A program made the translations under genes and the position numbers. A stretch of 64,000 bases of DNA, taken from assembly GCA_913055205.1 (NCBI GenBank), contig CAJXJN010000011.1, forward strand, positions 1 to 64,000, written 5' to 3'. This DNA comes from an uncultured Sulfurovum sp. Its GTDB lineage: Bacteria; Campylobacterota; Campylobacteria; Campylobacterales; Sulfurovaceae. Below, in pieces: positions 1-7,618 of this stretch. The notes below the pieces were generated by a model. That model was not told the DNA's origin. It ran no database searches and was given only the letters and a program-made list of their open reading frames with translations. How positions within the stretch are numbered: the first letter of the stretch is position 1; each line of letters begins with the position of its first letter.

Positions 1-24
1 CTAAGGAATTAGCTGCTTGATTGA

Positions 25-384
25 GGTGAAATTGCACTTATGATTTGAATGGGCGATTTTAGTTCTATTGGTACTACTATATTACAGCCTATATCTCTTG
101 GTATTATTGCAGGTCTTGTTTTAGGAAAAGTTATAGGGATATTTGGAGTAGCATGGTTAGCTATAAAACTAAAAATAGCAACACTTCCTCAAGGAAGTAC
201 AATGAGTCAAATATTTGGTGTAGCATTTTTAGGTGGTATTGGTTTTACTATGTCTATCTTTGTAGCTGATTTAGCATTTTTAGGTTCTCCTGAACTTATT
301 TTTCAAGCAAAAGTAGGTATTTTAGCAGCTTCATTATTTGCTGGATTCTTTGGATATTTTTGGCTTAAACATATAGCAAGATAA
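25..384 (+). pseudogene. nhaA: nhaA Na+/H+ antiporter, 3' remnant
   Basis: The 111 codons from 49 match the last third of NhaA. They hold the LGIIAGL and GKVIGI segments, the LPQGST loop and the GIGFTMSIFVADLAF transmembrane stretch typical of the family, ending in GYFWL. Whole NhaA proteins are about 390 aa. The same frame upstream has TGA at 46-48, TGA at 22-24 and TAG at 10-12, while the residues around them (IAL..., GDF) still resemble the FALANAG-VDF region. This therefore looks like a decayed 3' end rather than a gene entering from the window edge. The 5' part lies outside the window, so a frameshifted but longer gene cannot be excluded. Confidence 0.7.
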
Positions 385-398
385 AGCTTATAAGAAAA

Positions 399-414
399 CC
401 TCTACTTTTAGAGG
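399..414 (+). terminator. terminator-like hairpin after nhaA remnant
   Basis: A perfect 6-bp stem CCTCTA/TAGAGG with a CTTT loop lies 15 bases after the nhaA stop. No U-tract follows, so it is a weak terminator at best. Confidence 0.3.
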
Positions 415-473
415 GGTTGGAAAATGGAAGGATTACCCAGGTTCAAAATGTAAAGAATTGGTAAAGTAAAAGA

Positions 474-513
474 CATAACAAGTACGCGGGCTGAACACCC
501 GCCCCCCGTTATG
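474..513 (+). repeat. attC-like imperfect hairpin
   Basis: CATAAC (474-479) is complementary to GTTATG (508-513), and GCGGG (486-490) to CCCGC (498-502), leaving a 7-base loop. The arms ATAACAA...GTTATGC have the look of integron cassette attC ends, and an ATG with coding sequence follows 27 bases later. A second CATAAC directly followed by GTTATC lies at 674-685, exactly 200 bases on. At 40 bases it is shorter than usual attC sites, and no integrase is in the window, so this is tentative. Confidence 0.3.
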
Positions 514-539
514 CATCAAATAATCAACAAGGACAATCA

Positions 540-671
540 ATGAGTAACCATCAAATTTTTTTATCGCATATTCATGAAGAAAAAGAATTAGCTATTTTAA
601 TCAAGGATGCAATTGAAGCTGAATTTTCTGGCCTTCTCGTTCCACCTCTCCGTAGGTGGAATGCATAGGCA
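540..671 (+). pseudogene. TIR-domain protein, N-terminal remnant
   Basis: ATG at 540 opens 43 codons. The first about 31 residues (FLSHIHEEKELA, then KDAIEAEFSG) match the start of bacterial TIR (Toll/interleukin-1 receptor) domain proteins: the SH of the FLSH strand followed by the first helix. After FSG the frame runs straight into a palindromic repeat (636-666) and stops at 669-671. The rest of the TIR domain, including the expected FVSSDG region, is missing. A full TIR domain is about 130-150 aa, so this is a truncated relic. A GGACAA upstream could be its ribosome site. The family call rests on one short segment. Confidence 0.5.
636..666. repeat. palindromic repeat, CTCGTTCC...GGAATGCATA type
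   Basis: TTCCACCT (640-647) pairs perfectly with AGGTGGAA (654-661) across a 6-base loop. The flanks CTCGT and TGCATA are shared in kind with the palindrome at 859-883, suggesting one dispersed family. This copy breaks the TIR-type reading frame. Confidence 0.5.
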
Positions 672-811
672 GTCATAACGTTATCTCCAATATGATATGA
701 CTAAAAATATTACAATCTGACATATAATTACTCTACACCTCTAAATCCTACTACAATAAACAAAAAAGAGTAATCATGGGCAGAAAATGTGCTGAAATTT
801 TGTTTGCATCT

Positions 812-837
812 GTAGGGGCAATCCTTTATGGTTGCCC
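812..837. repeat. palindromic repeat, GTAGGGG...CCC type
   Basis: GGGCAA...TTGCCC forms the stem inside GTAGGGGCAATCC TTTATGG TTGCCC. The layout is the same as the repeat at 44085-44109 read on the other strand (GTAGGGGTGCCCC TTGTGGG TACCC). Confidence 0.45.
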
Positions 838-858
838 ATGAACGGGGGGATGTTTCCT

Positions 859-883
859 CATCCCAAGCTCCAGCTTGGGGATG
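859..883. repeat. palindromic repeat, CATCCCAAGCT...AGCTTGGGGATG
   Basis: An 11-bp stem with one bulged G and a two-base loop. It belongs with the repeat at 636-666 by its CTCATCCC and GGGATGCATA ends. Confidence 0.5.
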
Positions 884-1084
884 CATATGTGACTGATACA
901 TCCCAAAAAAAGCGATCATCGCACCCGTAAGAGTCAGATGATACCAATAGCACTACCCCCTCCCTTACCTTATTCCACATCTTCCAATATAAAACATAAC
1001 CTCCACTTAGATATAATACCGTTTATATGTTCCGGATCAGGAGATACGGAACGAGTGAAATAGTATTTATACAAGGATAACTCT

Positions 1085-2326
1085 ATGAAAATACTCGTAG
1101 CCGACTACATCTACACTCCTAATGGATATGTAGAATACCAAGCTGTTGCATTTGATAAGCAGATCAAAGCAGTTGACAGCTTGGAAAACCTGCTTCAAAC
1201 TTACCCTGAAGCCCAGATCATCAGAACAGAGCCCCACTCTGTCATCTACCCCGGGTTCATTAACACCCATGTGCATTTGGAGTTCTCGGCAAACAAGACT
1301 TCACTGAAATACGGCTCATTCATGCCCTGGCTTGATTCGGTCATTGCAAACAGAGATGAACTGATGCAGGTATGCGACAACAAGATGATGATGCAGGAGT
1401 GCGATGCGATGTTACGCTCAGGTATTACCTCATTTGGAGCCATATCAAGTTTCGGTGCTGAGCTTGAAGTATGTCAGCAAACACCTCAAAGAGTCGTATT
1501 TTTCAATGAACTCATAGGCTCCAACGCCCAATATGCCGATATACTCTACGGTGATTTTCTTGAACGGCTCAATGCATCACAGAGTTGTAACCCAGATCAG
1601 CGGATCACGCCGGCTATAGCCATACACTCACCCTACTCTGTACATCCTGTACTTCTACAAAAAGCAGTCACTTTAGCCAAACAAAACAAACTTCCACTCT
1701 CAGCACACTTCTTGGAATCACAAGCAGAGAGAGAGTGGCTGGAGTCAGGTTCAGGAGAGTTAAAAACATTTTTTGAAAAATACTTTAACACTTCAACCCC
1801 CGTCACCAACATAGAGGAGTTCATGGTTGCTTTTGATACCTACCCTACACACTTTACCCACTGTGTACAGGCAACAAAAGCGGAGTTGAAGCACTTAAGC
1901 GACAAAGGACACTCCATCGCCCACTGTCCACGCTCCAACCGTTATCTAGGCTGTGGAAGACTTAAGATCGAAGAACTTGACCTTCCTTTCTCTGTAGCTA
2001 CAGACGGACTGAGTTCAAATGACTCGTTAAGTATCTTTGATGAACTTAGAGCTGCCCTTATGTTGCATAATGATATACCTATACAAACACTGGCTGGACA
2101 ACTCATAAAAGCAACAACTGCGGATGCTGCAGATATACTCGGTCTGAATTGTGGTAAGATAGAAGCAGACAAATGGGCCGATCTTGCAGTGATCACACTG
2201 CCGGATATGCCTCAGACCAAAGAGGAGATAGCACTTTGGAGTATCATTCACACAAAAGAAGTATCAGAAGTGTATATTGAAGGAATTAAAGTAACTCCTT
2301 CTTTCAATGAAGAAGAAAAAGTATAG
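1085..2326 (+). CDS. aminofutalosine deaminase-like amidohydrolase
   Basis: This is a metal-dependent amidohydrolase of the aminofutalosine deaminase group. In Campylobacterota, members of this group convert 6-amino-6-deoxyfutalosine to a futalosine derivative in menaquinone synthesis. Visible metal ligands are H62 and H64 (NTHVHLEF), H208 (SAHFLES), H259 (THC) and D307 (ATDGLSSND), in the usual order of the family. The 413-aa length fits. An AAGGA lies 9 bases before the ATG. sppA follows after 9 bases, so the two are probably co-transcribed. The exact substrate is inferred from taxonomy and family; other chlorohydrolase/deaminase activities are possible. Confidence 0.8.
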   Translation: MKILVADYIYTPNGYVEYQAVAFDKQIKAVDSLENLLQTYPEAQIIRTEPHSVIYPGFINTHVHLEFSANKTSLKYGSFMPWLDSVIANRDELMQVCDNKMMMQECDAMLRSGITSFGAISSFGAELEVCQQTPQRVVFFNELIGSNAQYADILYGDFLERLNASQSCNPDQRITPAIAIHSPYSVHPVLLQKAVTLAKQNKLPLSAHFLESQAEREWLESGSGELKTFFEKYFNTSTPVTNIEEFMVAFDTYPTHFTHCVQATKAELKHLSDKGHSIAHCPRSNRYLGCGRLKIEELDLPFSVATDGLSSNDSLSIFDELRAALMLHNDIPIQTLAGQLIKATTADAADILGLNCGKIEADKWADLAVITLPDMPQTKEEIALWSIIHTKEVSEVYIEGIKVTPSFNEEEKV

Positions 2327-2335
2327 GAGAAGAAT

Positions 2336-3190
2336 ATGTTCAGTACTATAGGAAAAATCATCAAATGGATCGGTCAACACTTTATGGGAATGCTCTTTTT
2401 ACTCATTGCATTTGTGGTACTGATGCCAAAAGCACCTTCTCAGCTCAGCCCTGCAAATTTACAGGAGATAGAACTTACGGGCCCCATCATGAATGCTGAT
2501 GCGATCATCAAAGAGATAGAAGAGGCACAAAAGAACCCTCGCATCAAAGGAGTACTGCTAAGTGTAAACTCCCCAGGAGGTTCAGTTCCTCCTTCTATAG
2601 AGATAGCCTACGCCATTAAAGAACTTAAAAAACACAAACCTGTCATTGCCTATGCCAGTGGTATTATGGCAAGCGGAAGCTACTACAGTTCCATCTATGC
2701 CACTAAGATCATCGCCAACCCGGGTTCTGTCGTAGGGTCTATCGGAGTCATCATGGAAAGTGCCAATATCAAAGAACTTATGGATAAGATCGGTATAAAA
2801 ACACAGATAGTCAAACAGGGTACTTTCAAAGAAGCCGGTACACCAACCAGAGAGTGGACACCTCAGGAACGTGCAGAACTTGAAAGACTTACTAAAGATA
2901 CCTACGATCTTTTTATTCATGATGTAGCTACGGCAAGAGGTTTAGATATCAATGCTTCAAAAAACTATGCAGATGCACACATTTTCTCTTCAAAAAGAGC
3001 AAAAGAAGTAGGACTTATAGACGAAATAGGTGTCAAAAGCCAAGCTAAATTGCAAATAGAAAAACTGGCAAAAGTCGAAAAACCGATATGGAAAGAGAAA
3101 GATAAACTTGAAGCATTTATGGAGAGACTGGAGAATAAAAGCATTTTAAAATTGCAGAGTTACTTTTATGGGTTAAAATCGTCATTTTAG
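2336..3190 (+). CDS. sppA: signal peptide peptidase SppA (S49)
   Basis: This is a membrane-anchored serine protease of family S49 that degrades cleaved signal peptides. One transmembrane segment spans about residues 13-31, followed by a ClpP-like fold. The catalytic Ser/Lys pair can be placed at S113 (GIMASGSYY) and K165 (QGTFKEAGTP). The NSPGG (78-82) and PGSVVGSIGV (129-138) segments are family hallmarks. At 284 aa it is the short single-domain form common outside the enteric bacteria. AGGAGA precedes the ATG. Its 3' end overlaps the convergent CAP-domain gene by 4 bases. Confidence 0.92.
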   Translation: MFSTIGKIIKWIGQHFMGMLFLLIAFVVLMPKAPSQLSPANLQEIELTGPIMNADAIIKEIEEAQKNPRIKGVLLSVNSPGGSVPPSIEIAYAIKELKKHKPVIAYASGIMASGSYYSSIYATKIIANPGSVVGSIGVIMESANIKELMDKIGIKTQIVKQGTFKEAGTPTREWTPQERAELERLTKDTYDLFIHDVATARGLDINASKNYADAHIFSSKRAKEVGLIDEIGVKSQAKLQIEKLAKVEKPIWKEKDKLEAFMERLENKSILKLQSYFYGLKSSF

Positions 3191-4434
3191 AGAACCGATA
3201 AAGTAACCCTTCTTCCCCCTGCTTTTAAAATAATTTTTTTAGCTGAACTCTTCTTTGGGATCGTGACCAAAAGTGTATTTTGATCCAAAGAAGAGATATC
3301 CGGTCCACCCGTGGAGTATATACCTCTCAGTACATCTTTGTTAGATTTAGGTTCAAAATAGAAGACCATTCTTTCTCCTCTTTTCACATTGAGTTCAGTT
3401 CTTTTTTTAGTGATCTTATAGTATATGCCCTGAGGCTTTTTTGTTTTGAATTTCCAATACTTTTTCACCCTCTTCCCGTCAGCTATAGCTTCAAATTCTA
3501 CTTGATATGTTGCATCATATTCCAATCTTTTTAAAGGCATAAATGCAAACTGTAATGTAGTGAAACGATGATTTTTATCATTTCTATGGGTAAGGATCTT
3601 ATACTTTTCTACTGCTTTGCCTTCTGCATCAAAAAGACGAAATTTTTTAAGCTTTATCTTTTTATAAAAGGCTGGATTGAACTGTACGCTCACAGGATAA
3701 CCACTCACTTTAGATCCGGGAAGAGGATGCGGATGTTCAGTATAAAATACAGGAGATACATTCTTGGCATCAGGATAAGGGAAAAGCACTATACGACTGT
3801 TTTTTCTTCTGTGTGCCTCCTGTTTCTGTTCATAGAGATACTTCGGCACTATATGACTATTATTTTTGCACAGATTTTGGATATAGTAGGTACCGTTTTG
3901 CATAGTAAAATCCATTTTGCACAATTGAGCCGTAGCACTGGAACCGATATCATATACAAAAGAAGAACTCACCTTTTGCTTTTTCTTGGTAAAAGCACTG
4001 CCTATACCTATCTCGTCTTTATCAAAATTCAAAAAGACAAAACGGTGATAAATGGCTGCAAATAAGGTATCTATGGATTGATGAAAGGTTTTTGTATTGA
4101 CAGTAATATTCTCCATCACCGCTTTAGAGACATATCCTGCAGACAGGACTCTATCGCTGGGAGCACGTCCTGTGTATCCACTTTTTCCTCTTTGTTCATA
4201 GTGCCCGTTCTTCTGATGTCTGATGAGATAATCGGCATGTGATTTGGCTGACCTATCAAGCTGTGTGTTAGACTTAAACTCGATAAGTCCTGCATCTTGA
4301 CGGATAGTGTTGAGATACGCAAGTGCACCTTGATGCTCTTTAGCATCAAGCGTAAGAAAAGTAAGTAGAAGAACAACGACAAAGCGCAGCAATGATTTTA
4401 ACCTAAAGTTCAGAACTTGCTTGTAAAAAATCAT
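3187..4434 (-). CDS. secreted CAP/SCP-domain protein
   Basis: The N-terminal 165 or so residues form a CAP (SCP/PR1) domain: YLNTIRQDAGL, an SAKSHADYL helix with its His, NGHYEQRGKSGYTGRAPSDR, and the A-VMENI strand. A hydrophobic leader (LLRFVVVLLLTFLTLDA) points to export. The C-terminal half is a beta-rich, Lys-rich region without a recognised domain. The frame can open at TTG (4440) or at ATG (4434); I chose the ATG. Its 5' end overlaps the trans-sulfuration gene by about 32 bases, so it is probably the last gene of that operon. CAP proteins are often cell-wall or protease-like, but the function here is unknown. Confidence 0.75.
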   Translation of the reverse strand: MIFYKQVLNFRLKSLLRFVVVLLLTFLTLDAKEHQGALAYLNTIRQDAGLIEFKSNTQLDRSAKSHADYLIRHQKNGHYEQRGKSGYTGRAPSDRVLSAGYVSKAVMENITVNTKTFHQSIDTLFAAIYHRFVFLNFDKDEIGIGSAFTKKKQKVSSSFVYDIGSSATAQLCKMDFTMQNGTYYIQNLCKNNSHIVPKYLYEQKQEAHRRKNSRIVLFPYPDAKNVSPVFYTEHPHPLPGSKVSGYPVSVQFNPAFYKKIKLKKFRLFDAEGKAVEKYKILTHRNDKNHRFTTLQFAFMPLKRLEYDATYQVEFEAIADGKRVKKYWKFKTKKPQGIYYKITKKRTELNVKRGERMVFYFEPKSNKDVLRGIYSTGGPDISSLDQNTLLVTIPKKSSAKKIILKAGGRRVTLSVL

Positions 4435-5656
4435 CCGCAATAGCTTTTGGGTCTTCTAAACCTATAGAGACACGAATGAAGCCCTCATCCACCCCTAAAA
4501 AACTACGTGTTTGGGTGTCAAAATCACTGTAAATGGTACTGGTCATATGTAGTGCAAGTGTTCTGTTGTCACCTATATTTGCTGTTTGTGTCACCAACTT
4601 AAGGCTATTGAGCAGAGCAAATGCTCTCTCTTTTGTCCCACAGTTTAAACCTAAGAGAGGACCACACCCTTGTTTGAAGTCTGACTTATACCGTGCATGG
4701 TCAGGACTTTTTATAAGGGAAGGATGGTTTACACTCACACCTTCAGGTAACTTCTCATCAAGTATCTTCGCTACACTCTCAACGCTGGCATTCACTCTCT
4801 CTACTCTAAGTGCAAGGGTCTCTAAACCTAGCAATGTCAAGAATGAACCAAAAGCATTGGCTGTCATCCCCATATCTCTTATGGCACGCTTTTTACAAAT
4901 AGGTATAAAAGCTTTTTTACCCATCTTTTTGACGATCTTATGCATATCTGCATACTTGTTATTCAGAAGTTTGTCACCCCCTTCTTTCACTGCTCTAAAT
5001 ACTGCAACACCACCAAGTGCAGCAGAGTGCCCACTCATATTTTTTGTACTGGAATGCACCACGATGTCCACGCCCAGTTCCAATGGTCTCACAATGAGTG
5101 GTGTAGCGGTATTGTCCACGACTAAAAGTGTCTCATAAACATTACACAGATCTGCTATCTTTTTGATATCTGGAAGTCTAAGATTTGGATTTCCCACACT
5201 CTCCATAAGTACCATCTTTACACCCGCTTTGAGTCTAGCTTCTATATGCGTAAAATCATCTACATCGCAAAAGCTATTGGTCACACCAAAACGTCTCATC
5301 GTTTCATTAATAAGCGTATAAGTACCGCCAAAAAATCCACCGATACAAAGTACTTCATCCCCGGCTTTTAAAAAAGCTGTAGTCACCATAGCAATAGCAC
5401 CCATCCCGGAAGATGTAGCAATAGCACCTAAACCACCTTCCATCTTACTCACTACTGACTCCAATTTGGCATTGGTAGGATTTCCTACTCTTGCATAAAG
5501 GGGACTGTTAACCTCACCGGCGAAAATACCCTCTGCCGTCTCCGCATCTTCATATCCGAAAGCTGCAGAGGGAGTAATCGTTGGCGCAACAGGTCCTACT
5601 TTAGAACCTATATTTTGCACCAATAGCGTATTGAAGTAATTGAAATCTTTTATCAT
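4403..5656 (-). CDS. trans-sulfuration enzyme (O-acetylhomoserine sulfhydrylase-like)
   Basis: This is a PLP-dependent Cys/Met-metabolism enzyme of 417 aa. The PLP lysine is K205 in HSSTKNMSGHS. The Y54-R56 pair (LYARVGNPT), the SSGMGAI segment (82-88) and D181 (VVDNTATP) are family hallmarks. Such enzymes use O-acetylhomoserine and sulfide to make homocysteine, or act as methionine gamma-lyase; sequence alone does not separate these. The upstream Rrf2 regulator starts 11 bases away and resembles regulators of cysteine metabolism, which favours a sulfur-assimilation role. Confidence 0.82.
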   Translation of the reverse strand: MIKDFNYFNTLLVQNIGSKVGPVAPTITPSAAFGYEDAETAEGIFAGEVNSPLYARVGNPTNAKLESVVSKMEGGLGAIATSSGMGAIAMVTTAFLKAGDEVLCIGGFFGGTYTLINETMRRFGVTNSFCDVDDFTHIEARLKAGVKMVLMESVGNPNLRLPDIKKIADLCNVYETLLVVDNTATPLIVRPLELGVDIVVHSSTKNMSGHSAALGGVAVFRAVKEGGDKLLNNKYADMHKIVKKMGKKAFIPICKKRAIRDMGMTANAFGSFLTLLGLETLALRVERVNASVESVAKILDEKLPEGVSVNHPSLIKSPDHARYKSDFKQGCGPLLGLNCGTKERAFALLNSLKLVTQTANIGDNRTLALHMTSTIYSDFDTQTRSFLGVDEGFIRVSIGLEDPKAIADDFLQASSEL

Positions 5657-5667
5657 AATAATATTTC

Positions 5668-6081
5668 CTATATCGAATAATTCAATGTTTGATTCGCTTT
5701 GTGTTGATAATTTTTAAGTTCCGAAAGAGGGATATTGAAGACATTTGAAACCCCCTCTTTTATATCTTCCCAAAAGAGTTTCAACGTAGGATTGTCTGTT
5801 TTGCATACATCAGAGAGCGCATCTGTTTCCAATATCATAACAATATCTTTCAGTGTAATATCTTTAAGCTCTTTAGCAAGCTTGTATCCGCCACGGGCAC
5901 CTTTGACACTTGTCAGAATACCCTGTTTTCTAAGTTCTAAAAGTATCTGTTCTAAAAAGTTTTGAGGGACAGAAGCACGTGCTGCTATCTCTTTAATTTT
6001 CAGTACTTCATTACCCTGTATAGAATCCAGCTCATGAAGTGCTGCTACAGCATAGATGGTTTTAGTGGAAATTCCTGTCAT
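5668..6081 (-). CDS. Rrf2-family transcriptional regulator
   Basis: The 137-aa protein has the Rrf2 winged helix: the TIYAVAALHEL helix, IKEIAARASVPQNFLEQIL as the HTH, and the SVKGARGGYKLAK wing. IscR and NsrR have three clustered cysteines for an Fe-S cluster, but this protein has only one Cys (C93). It is therefore more like the CymR type, which senses cysteine status through a partner enzyme. It lies between a DUF4395 gene (20-base overlap at its start) and the trans-sulfuration enzyme, so it probably controls this operon. Confidence 0.85.
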   Translation of the reverse strand: MTGISTKTIYAVAALHELDSIQGNEVLKIKEIAARASVPQNFLEQILLELRKQGILTSVKGARGGYKLAKELKDITLKDIVMILETDALSDVCKTDNPTLKLFWEDIKEGVSNVFNIPLSELKNYQHKANQTLNYSI

Positions 6082-6517
6082 TTTTAAATGCCTTTAGCAA
6101 TTGAATAGCATAGTATATCTTACATCCTATACAAAAATCGAATAATGCTTCAAGTAATGCACAAGTAAGTAAAATAGTGGTTATAAATGCCGCTATCTCA
6201 ACAGCTCCACCGATATAAAAGAGACTCAAGAAGAATGAAGTGATCAATCCAAGATACAAAGCAAAGCGTTTAGGTGACTCATCACACAATTTTGGCTCTG
6301 TTCCCCATCCATTTAACATAATTTTTCCTATTGTATGAAATGGACTCAATCCTGTTATACGTAATGCACGTACTGCAAAATCAAATAGGAGTATCAAAGC
6401 AAAAAGTTTCTCCTGTGTAAAAAGTAATGCTAACGTGAAGAGTACAACCTGAAAAGAGATAATTCTCATCATATTAGTATCAACTCTTCTGGTAGAGATG
6501 GGGCATGATGGTGACAT
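6062..6517 (-). CDS. DUF4395 membrane protein
   Basis: A small integral membrane protein of 151 aa. The N-terminal CPISTRRVDTN is characteristic of DUF4395, followed by transmembrane segments around 17-50 and 85-125 and a CIGCK motif near the C-terminus. Cysteines at both ends could form a redox pair; DUF4395 proteins are often found beside sulfur and thioredoxin genes. It is the first gene of the DUF4395, Rrf2, trans-sulfuration and CAP run. Function unknown. Confidence 0.8.
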   Translation of the reverse strand: MSPSCPISTRRVDTNMMRIISFQVVLFTLALLFTQEKLFALILLFDFAVRALRITGLSPFHTIGKIMLNGWGTEPKLCDESPKRFALYLGLITSFFLSLFYIGGAVEIAAFITTILLTCALLEALFDFCIGCKIYYAIQLLKAFKNDRNFH

Positions 6518-6543
6518 ATTCTTTCCTTGTAATTCTTTTATTT

Positions 6544-6688
6544 AGCACCTCTAAATACCCTAGAGTTTCACAACATTCTTATTTTCCCGAGTTATTTTAA
6601 CAATATAAAGGGGGGGGAAAGAACAATTTTCCCGGAAAAACTAAAATGCCCTTGTCCATTGTAATCGTCTAGGGTTTTTAGAAGTGCT
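6544..6688. mobile_element. small element with 21-bp terminal inverted repeats (MITE-like)
   Basis: AGCACCTCTAAATACCCTAGA (6544-6564 plus one base) is matched by its reverse complement at 6668-6688 in 19 of 21 positions. The 145-bp unit has no coding capacity and contains a G8 run. It sits in the upstream region of the DUF4395 operon and may carry or displace its promoter. From 6689 to 6885 I see only AT-rich sequence. Confidence 0.5.
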
Positions 6689-6887
6689 TTTTAATTATCA
6701 TTCAATAATTATGAGTGTAGTCTAACTAAAAATAATTTTAATGTCAAGTAAATCTATAGGTTTTATTACATTAAGGCAAACTATGTAATAAAATTACAAA
6801 ACAACATTGATAAAAAATTTCATATCAATCCACAGTCCATTGACAATCATCATAGAGAGTAAGGGAAGAAAGAAAGCAAATTCTTAT

Positions 6888-6918
6888 ACACAATACATGC
6901 ACACTTTCCTATTATAAT
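6888..6918 (+). promoter_or_regulatory. phased direct-repeat operator and -10, copy a
   Basis: ACACAATACAT (6888-6898) and GCACACTTTCC (6899-6909) are two 11-base half sites in tandem, followed directly by TATAAT (6913-6918). This is one of five such sites in the metal island (see copies b-e) and drives the small repeat protein at 6986. Confidence 0.6.
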
Positions 6919-6985
6919 TCACTTGTAATCAGGGTTTAACCTCATGGTTTTCCCTAAATTTTATTACAAATCCAAAGGATAGAAA

Positions 6986-7306
6986 ATGAAAAAATTAATT
7001 TTAGCAAGTATACTTTCAATGGGATTCGTATATGCAAATAAAGCGGAGGTTGAATTGGAACATGCATTAAAAACTGCACCAAGTATAGAAAGTCAGGCAG
7101 GTGATATGTCAAAAATGAAAGCTGCCGGTAAATGTAACGCAGATCAAAGCGGTAAAATAAAAGTAAAAGTAAACAAACCTGTAAAAGCTCCTACCAAAGG
7201 GGAAATTGAGTTGGAACATGCACTCAAAACAGCAACAGGTGATGACAGTATAGACGGTGATATGAAAAAAATGAAAGCTGCAGGTAAGTGTAACTCCGGC
7301 CAGTAA
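6986..7306 (+). CDS. secreted protein with two internal repeats
   Basis: A 106-aa protein with a signal peptide (1-17, cut after VYA). The mature part is essentially two copies of one unit: EVELEHALKTA...GDMSKMKAAGKCN (21-51) and EIELEHALKTA...GDMKKMKAAGKCN (73-103), joined by a Lys/Pro linker. Each unit ends with a single Cys (C50, C102) in a KMKAAGKC context. That resembles the M-K-C-x-P-G-K-C motif of other proteins in the island with the first Cys lost. I do not recognise the family. The shared operator and position next to the multicopper oxidase suggest a periplasmic metal-binding or stress role. Confidence 0.7.
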   Translation: MKKLILASILSMGFVYANKAEVELEHALKTAPSIESQAGDMSKMKAAGKCNADQSGKIKVKVNKPVKAPTKGEIELEHALKTATGDDSIDGDMKKMKAAGKCNSGQ

Positions 7307-7365
7307 ATACAAATTATGTGTATACTGGCAGCAGTATGCATTCTTTCATCATTACTCTCCTTCTT

Positions 7366-7397
7366 ACTCCCAAATACATTTTGGGAGTTCTTTTTTT
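7366..7397 (+). terminator. rho-independent terminator
   Basis: The stem ACTCCCAAA (7366-7374) / TTTGGGAGT (7380-7388) is followed by CTTTTTTT. It is well placed to end the transcript of the repeat protein. Confidence 0.85.
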
Positions 7398-7418
7398 ACT
7401 GAATATCCGATCAAACTT

Positions 7419-7520
7419 TTACAGATAGAGTCTAAATTCAGCCCCTTCATTTACAGCTGAATCCAGTTCAATCTTTATTCCATACTCATCGCAGATACTT
7501 TTAACCATAATTTTAAGCCT
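7419..7520 (-). pseudogene. sensor histidine kinase, C-terminal remnant
   Basis: On the minus strand, about 30 codons ending in TAA at 7419-7421 read LKIMVKSICDEYGIK, then IELDSAVNEGAEFRLYL. This matches the end of a HATPase_c domain, the GLxIVKxI helix and the last strand. In-frame TAG lies just upstream, and nothing more of the kinase is present. The fragment is reminiscent of the intact kinase at 20907-22100 (GLSIVKKITDEYNIQIEVES). It suggests that a two-component pair once stood beside the copper oxidase. Confidence 0.6.
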
Positions 7521-7549
7521 CTATGACATAGATAGTATGTATAGAATAT

Positions 7550-7590
7550 GCAGATATATGCACACTTCATACACGTTAACCCATTATCAT
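7550..7590 (+). promoter_or_regulatory. phased direct-repeat operator and -10, copy b
   Basis: GCAGATATAT (7550-7559), GCACACTTCAT (7560-7570) and ACACGTTAACC (7571-7581) are stacked at 11-base steps. TATCAT (7585-7590) is a likely -10 box. The spacing between CACACTT and the -10 (17 bases) equals that in copy e. Confidence 0.6.
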
Positions 7591-7618
7591 ACTTCAAACA
7601 GAAAAAGGCTTTAAGATA

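Larger units (their letters stand above)
385..1084. other. gene-poor decayed region
   Basis: This 700-base stretch has no intact gene. It holds the hairpin after nhaA, an attC-like hairpin (474-513), the start of a TIR-type gene (540-671), and three small palindromic repeats (636-666, 812-837, 859-883). At 733-750 there is also a piece resembling the inverted-repeat end of the element at 6544-6688 (ACACCTCTAAATCCTA against GCACCTCTAAATACCCTA). A TATAAT hexamer at 1012-1017 could be the -10 box for the gene starting at 1085, but no good -35 was seen. Confidence 0.5.

Noticed and set aside
728-919. 63-codon minus-strand frame in the decayed zone
   Set aside because: It runs through two palindromic repeats and shows no protein-like pattern.
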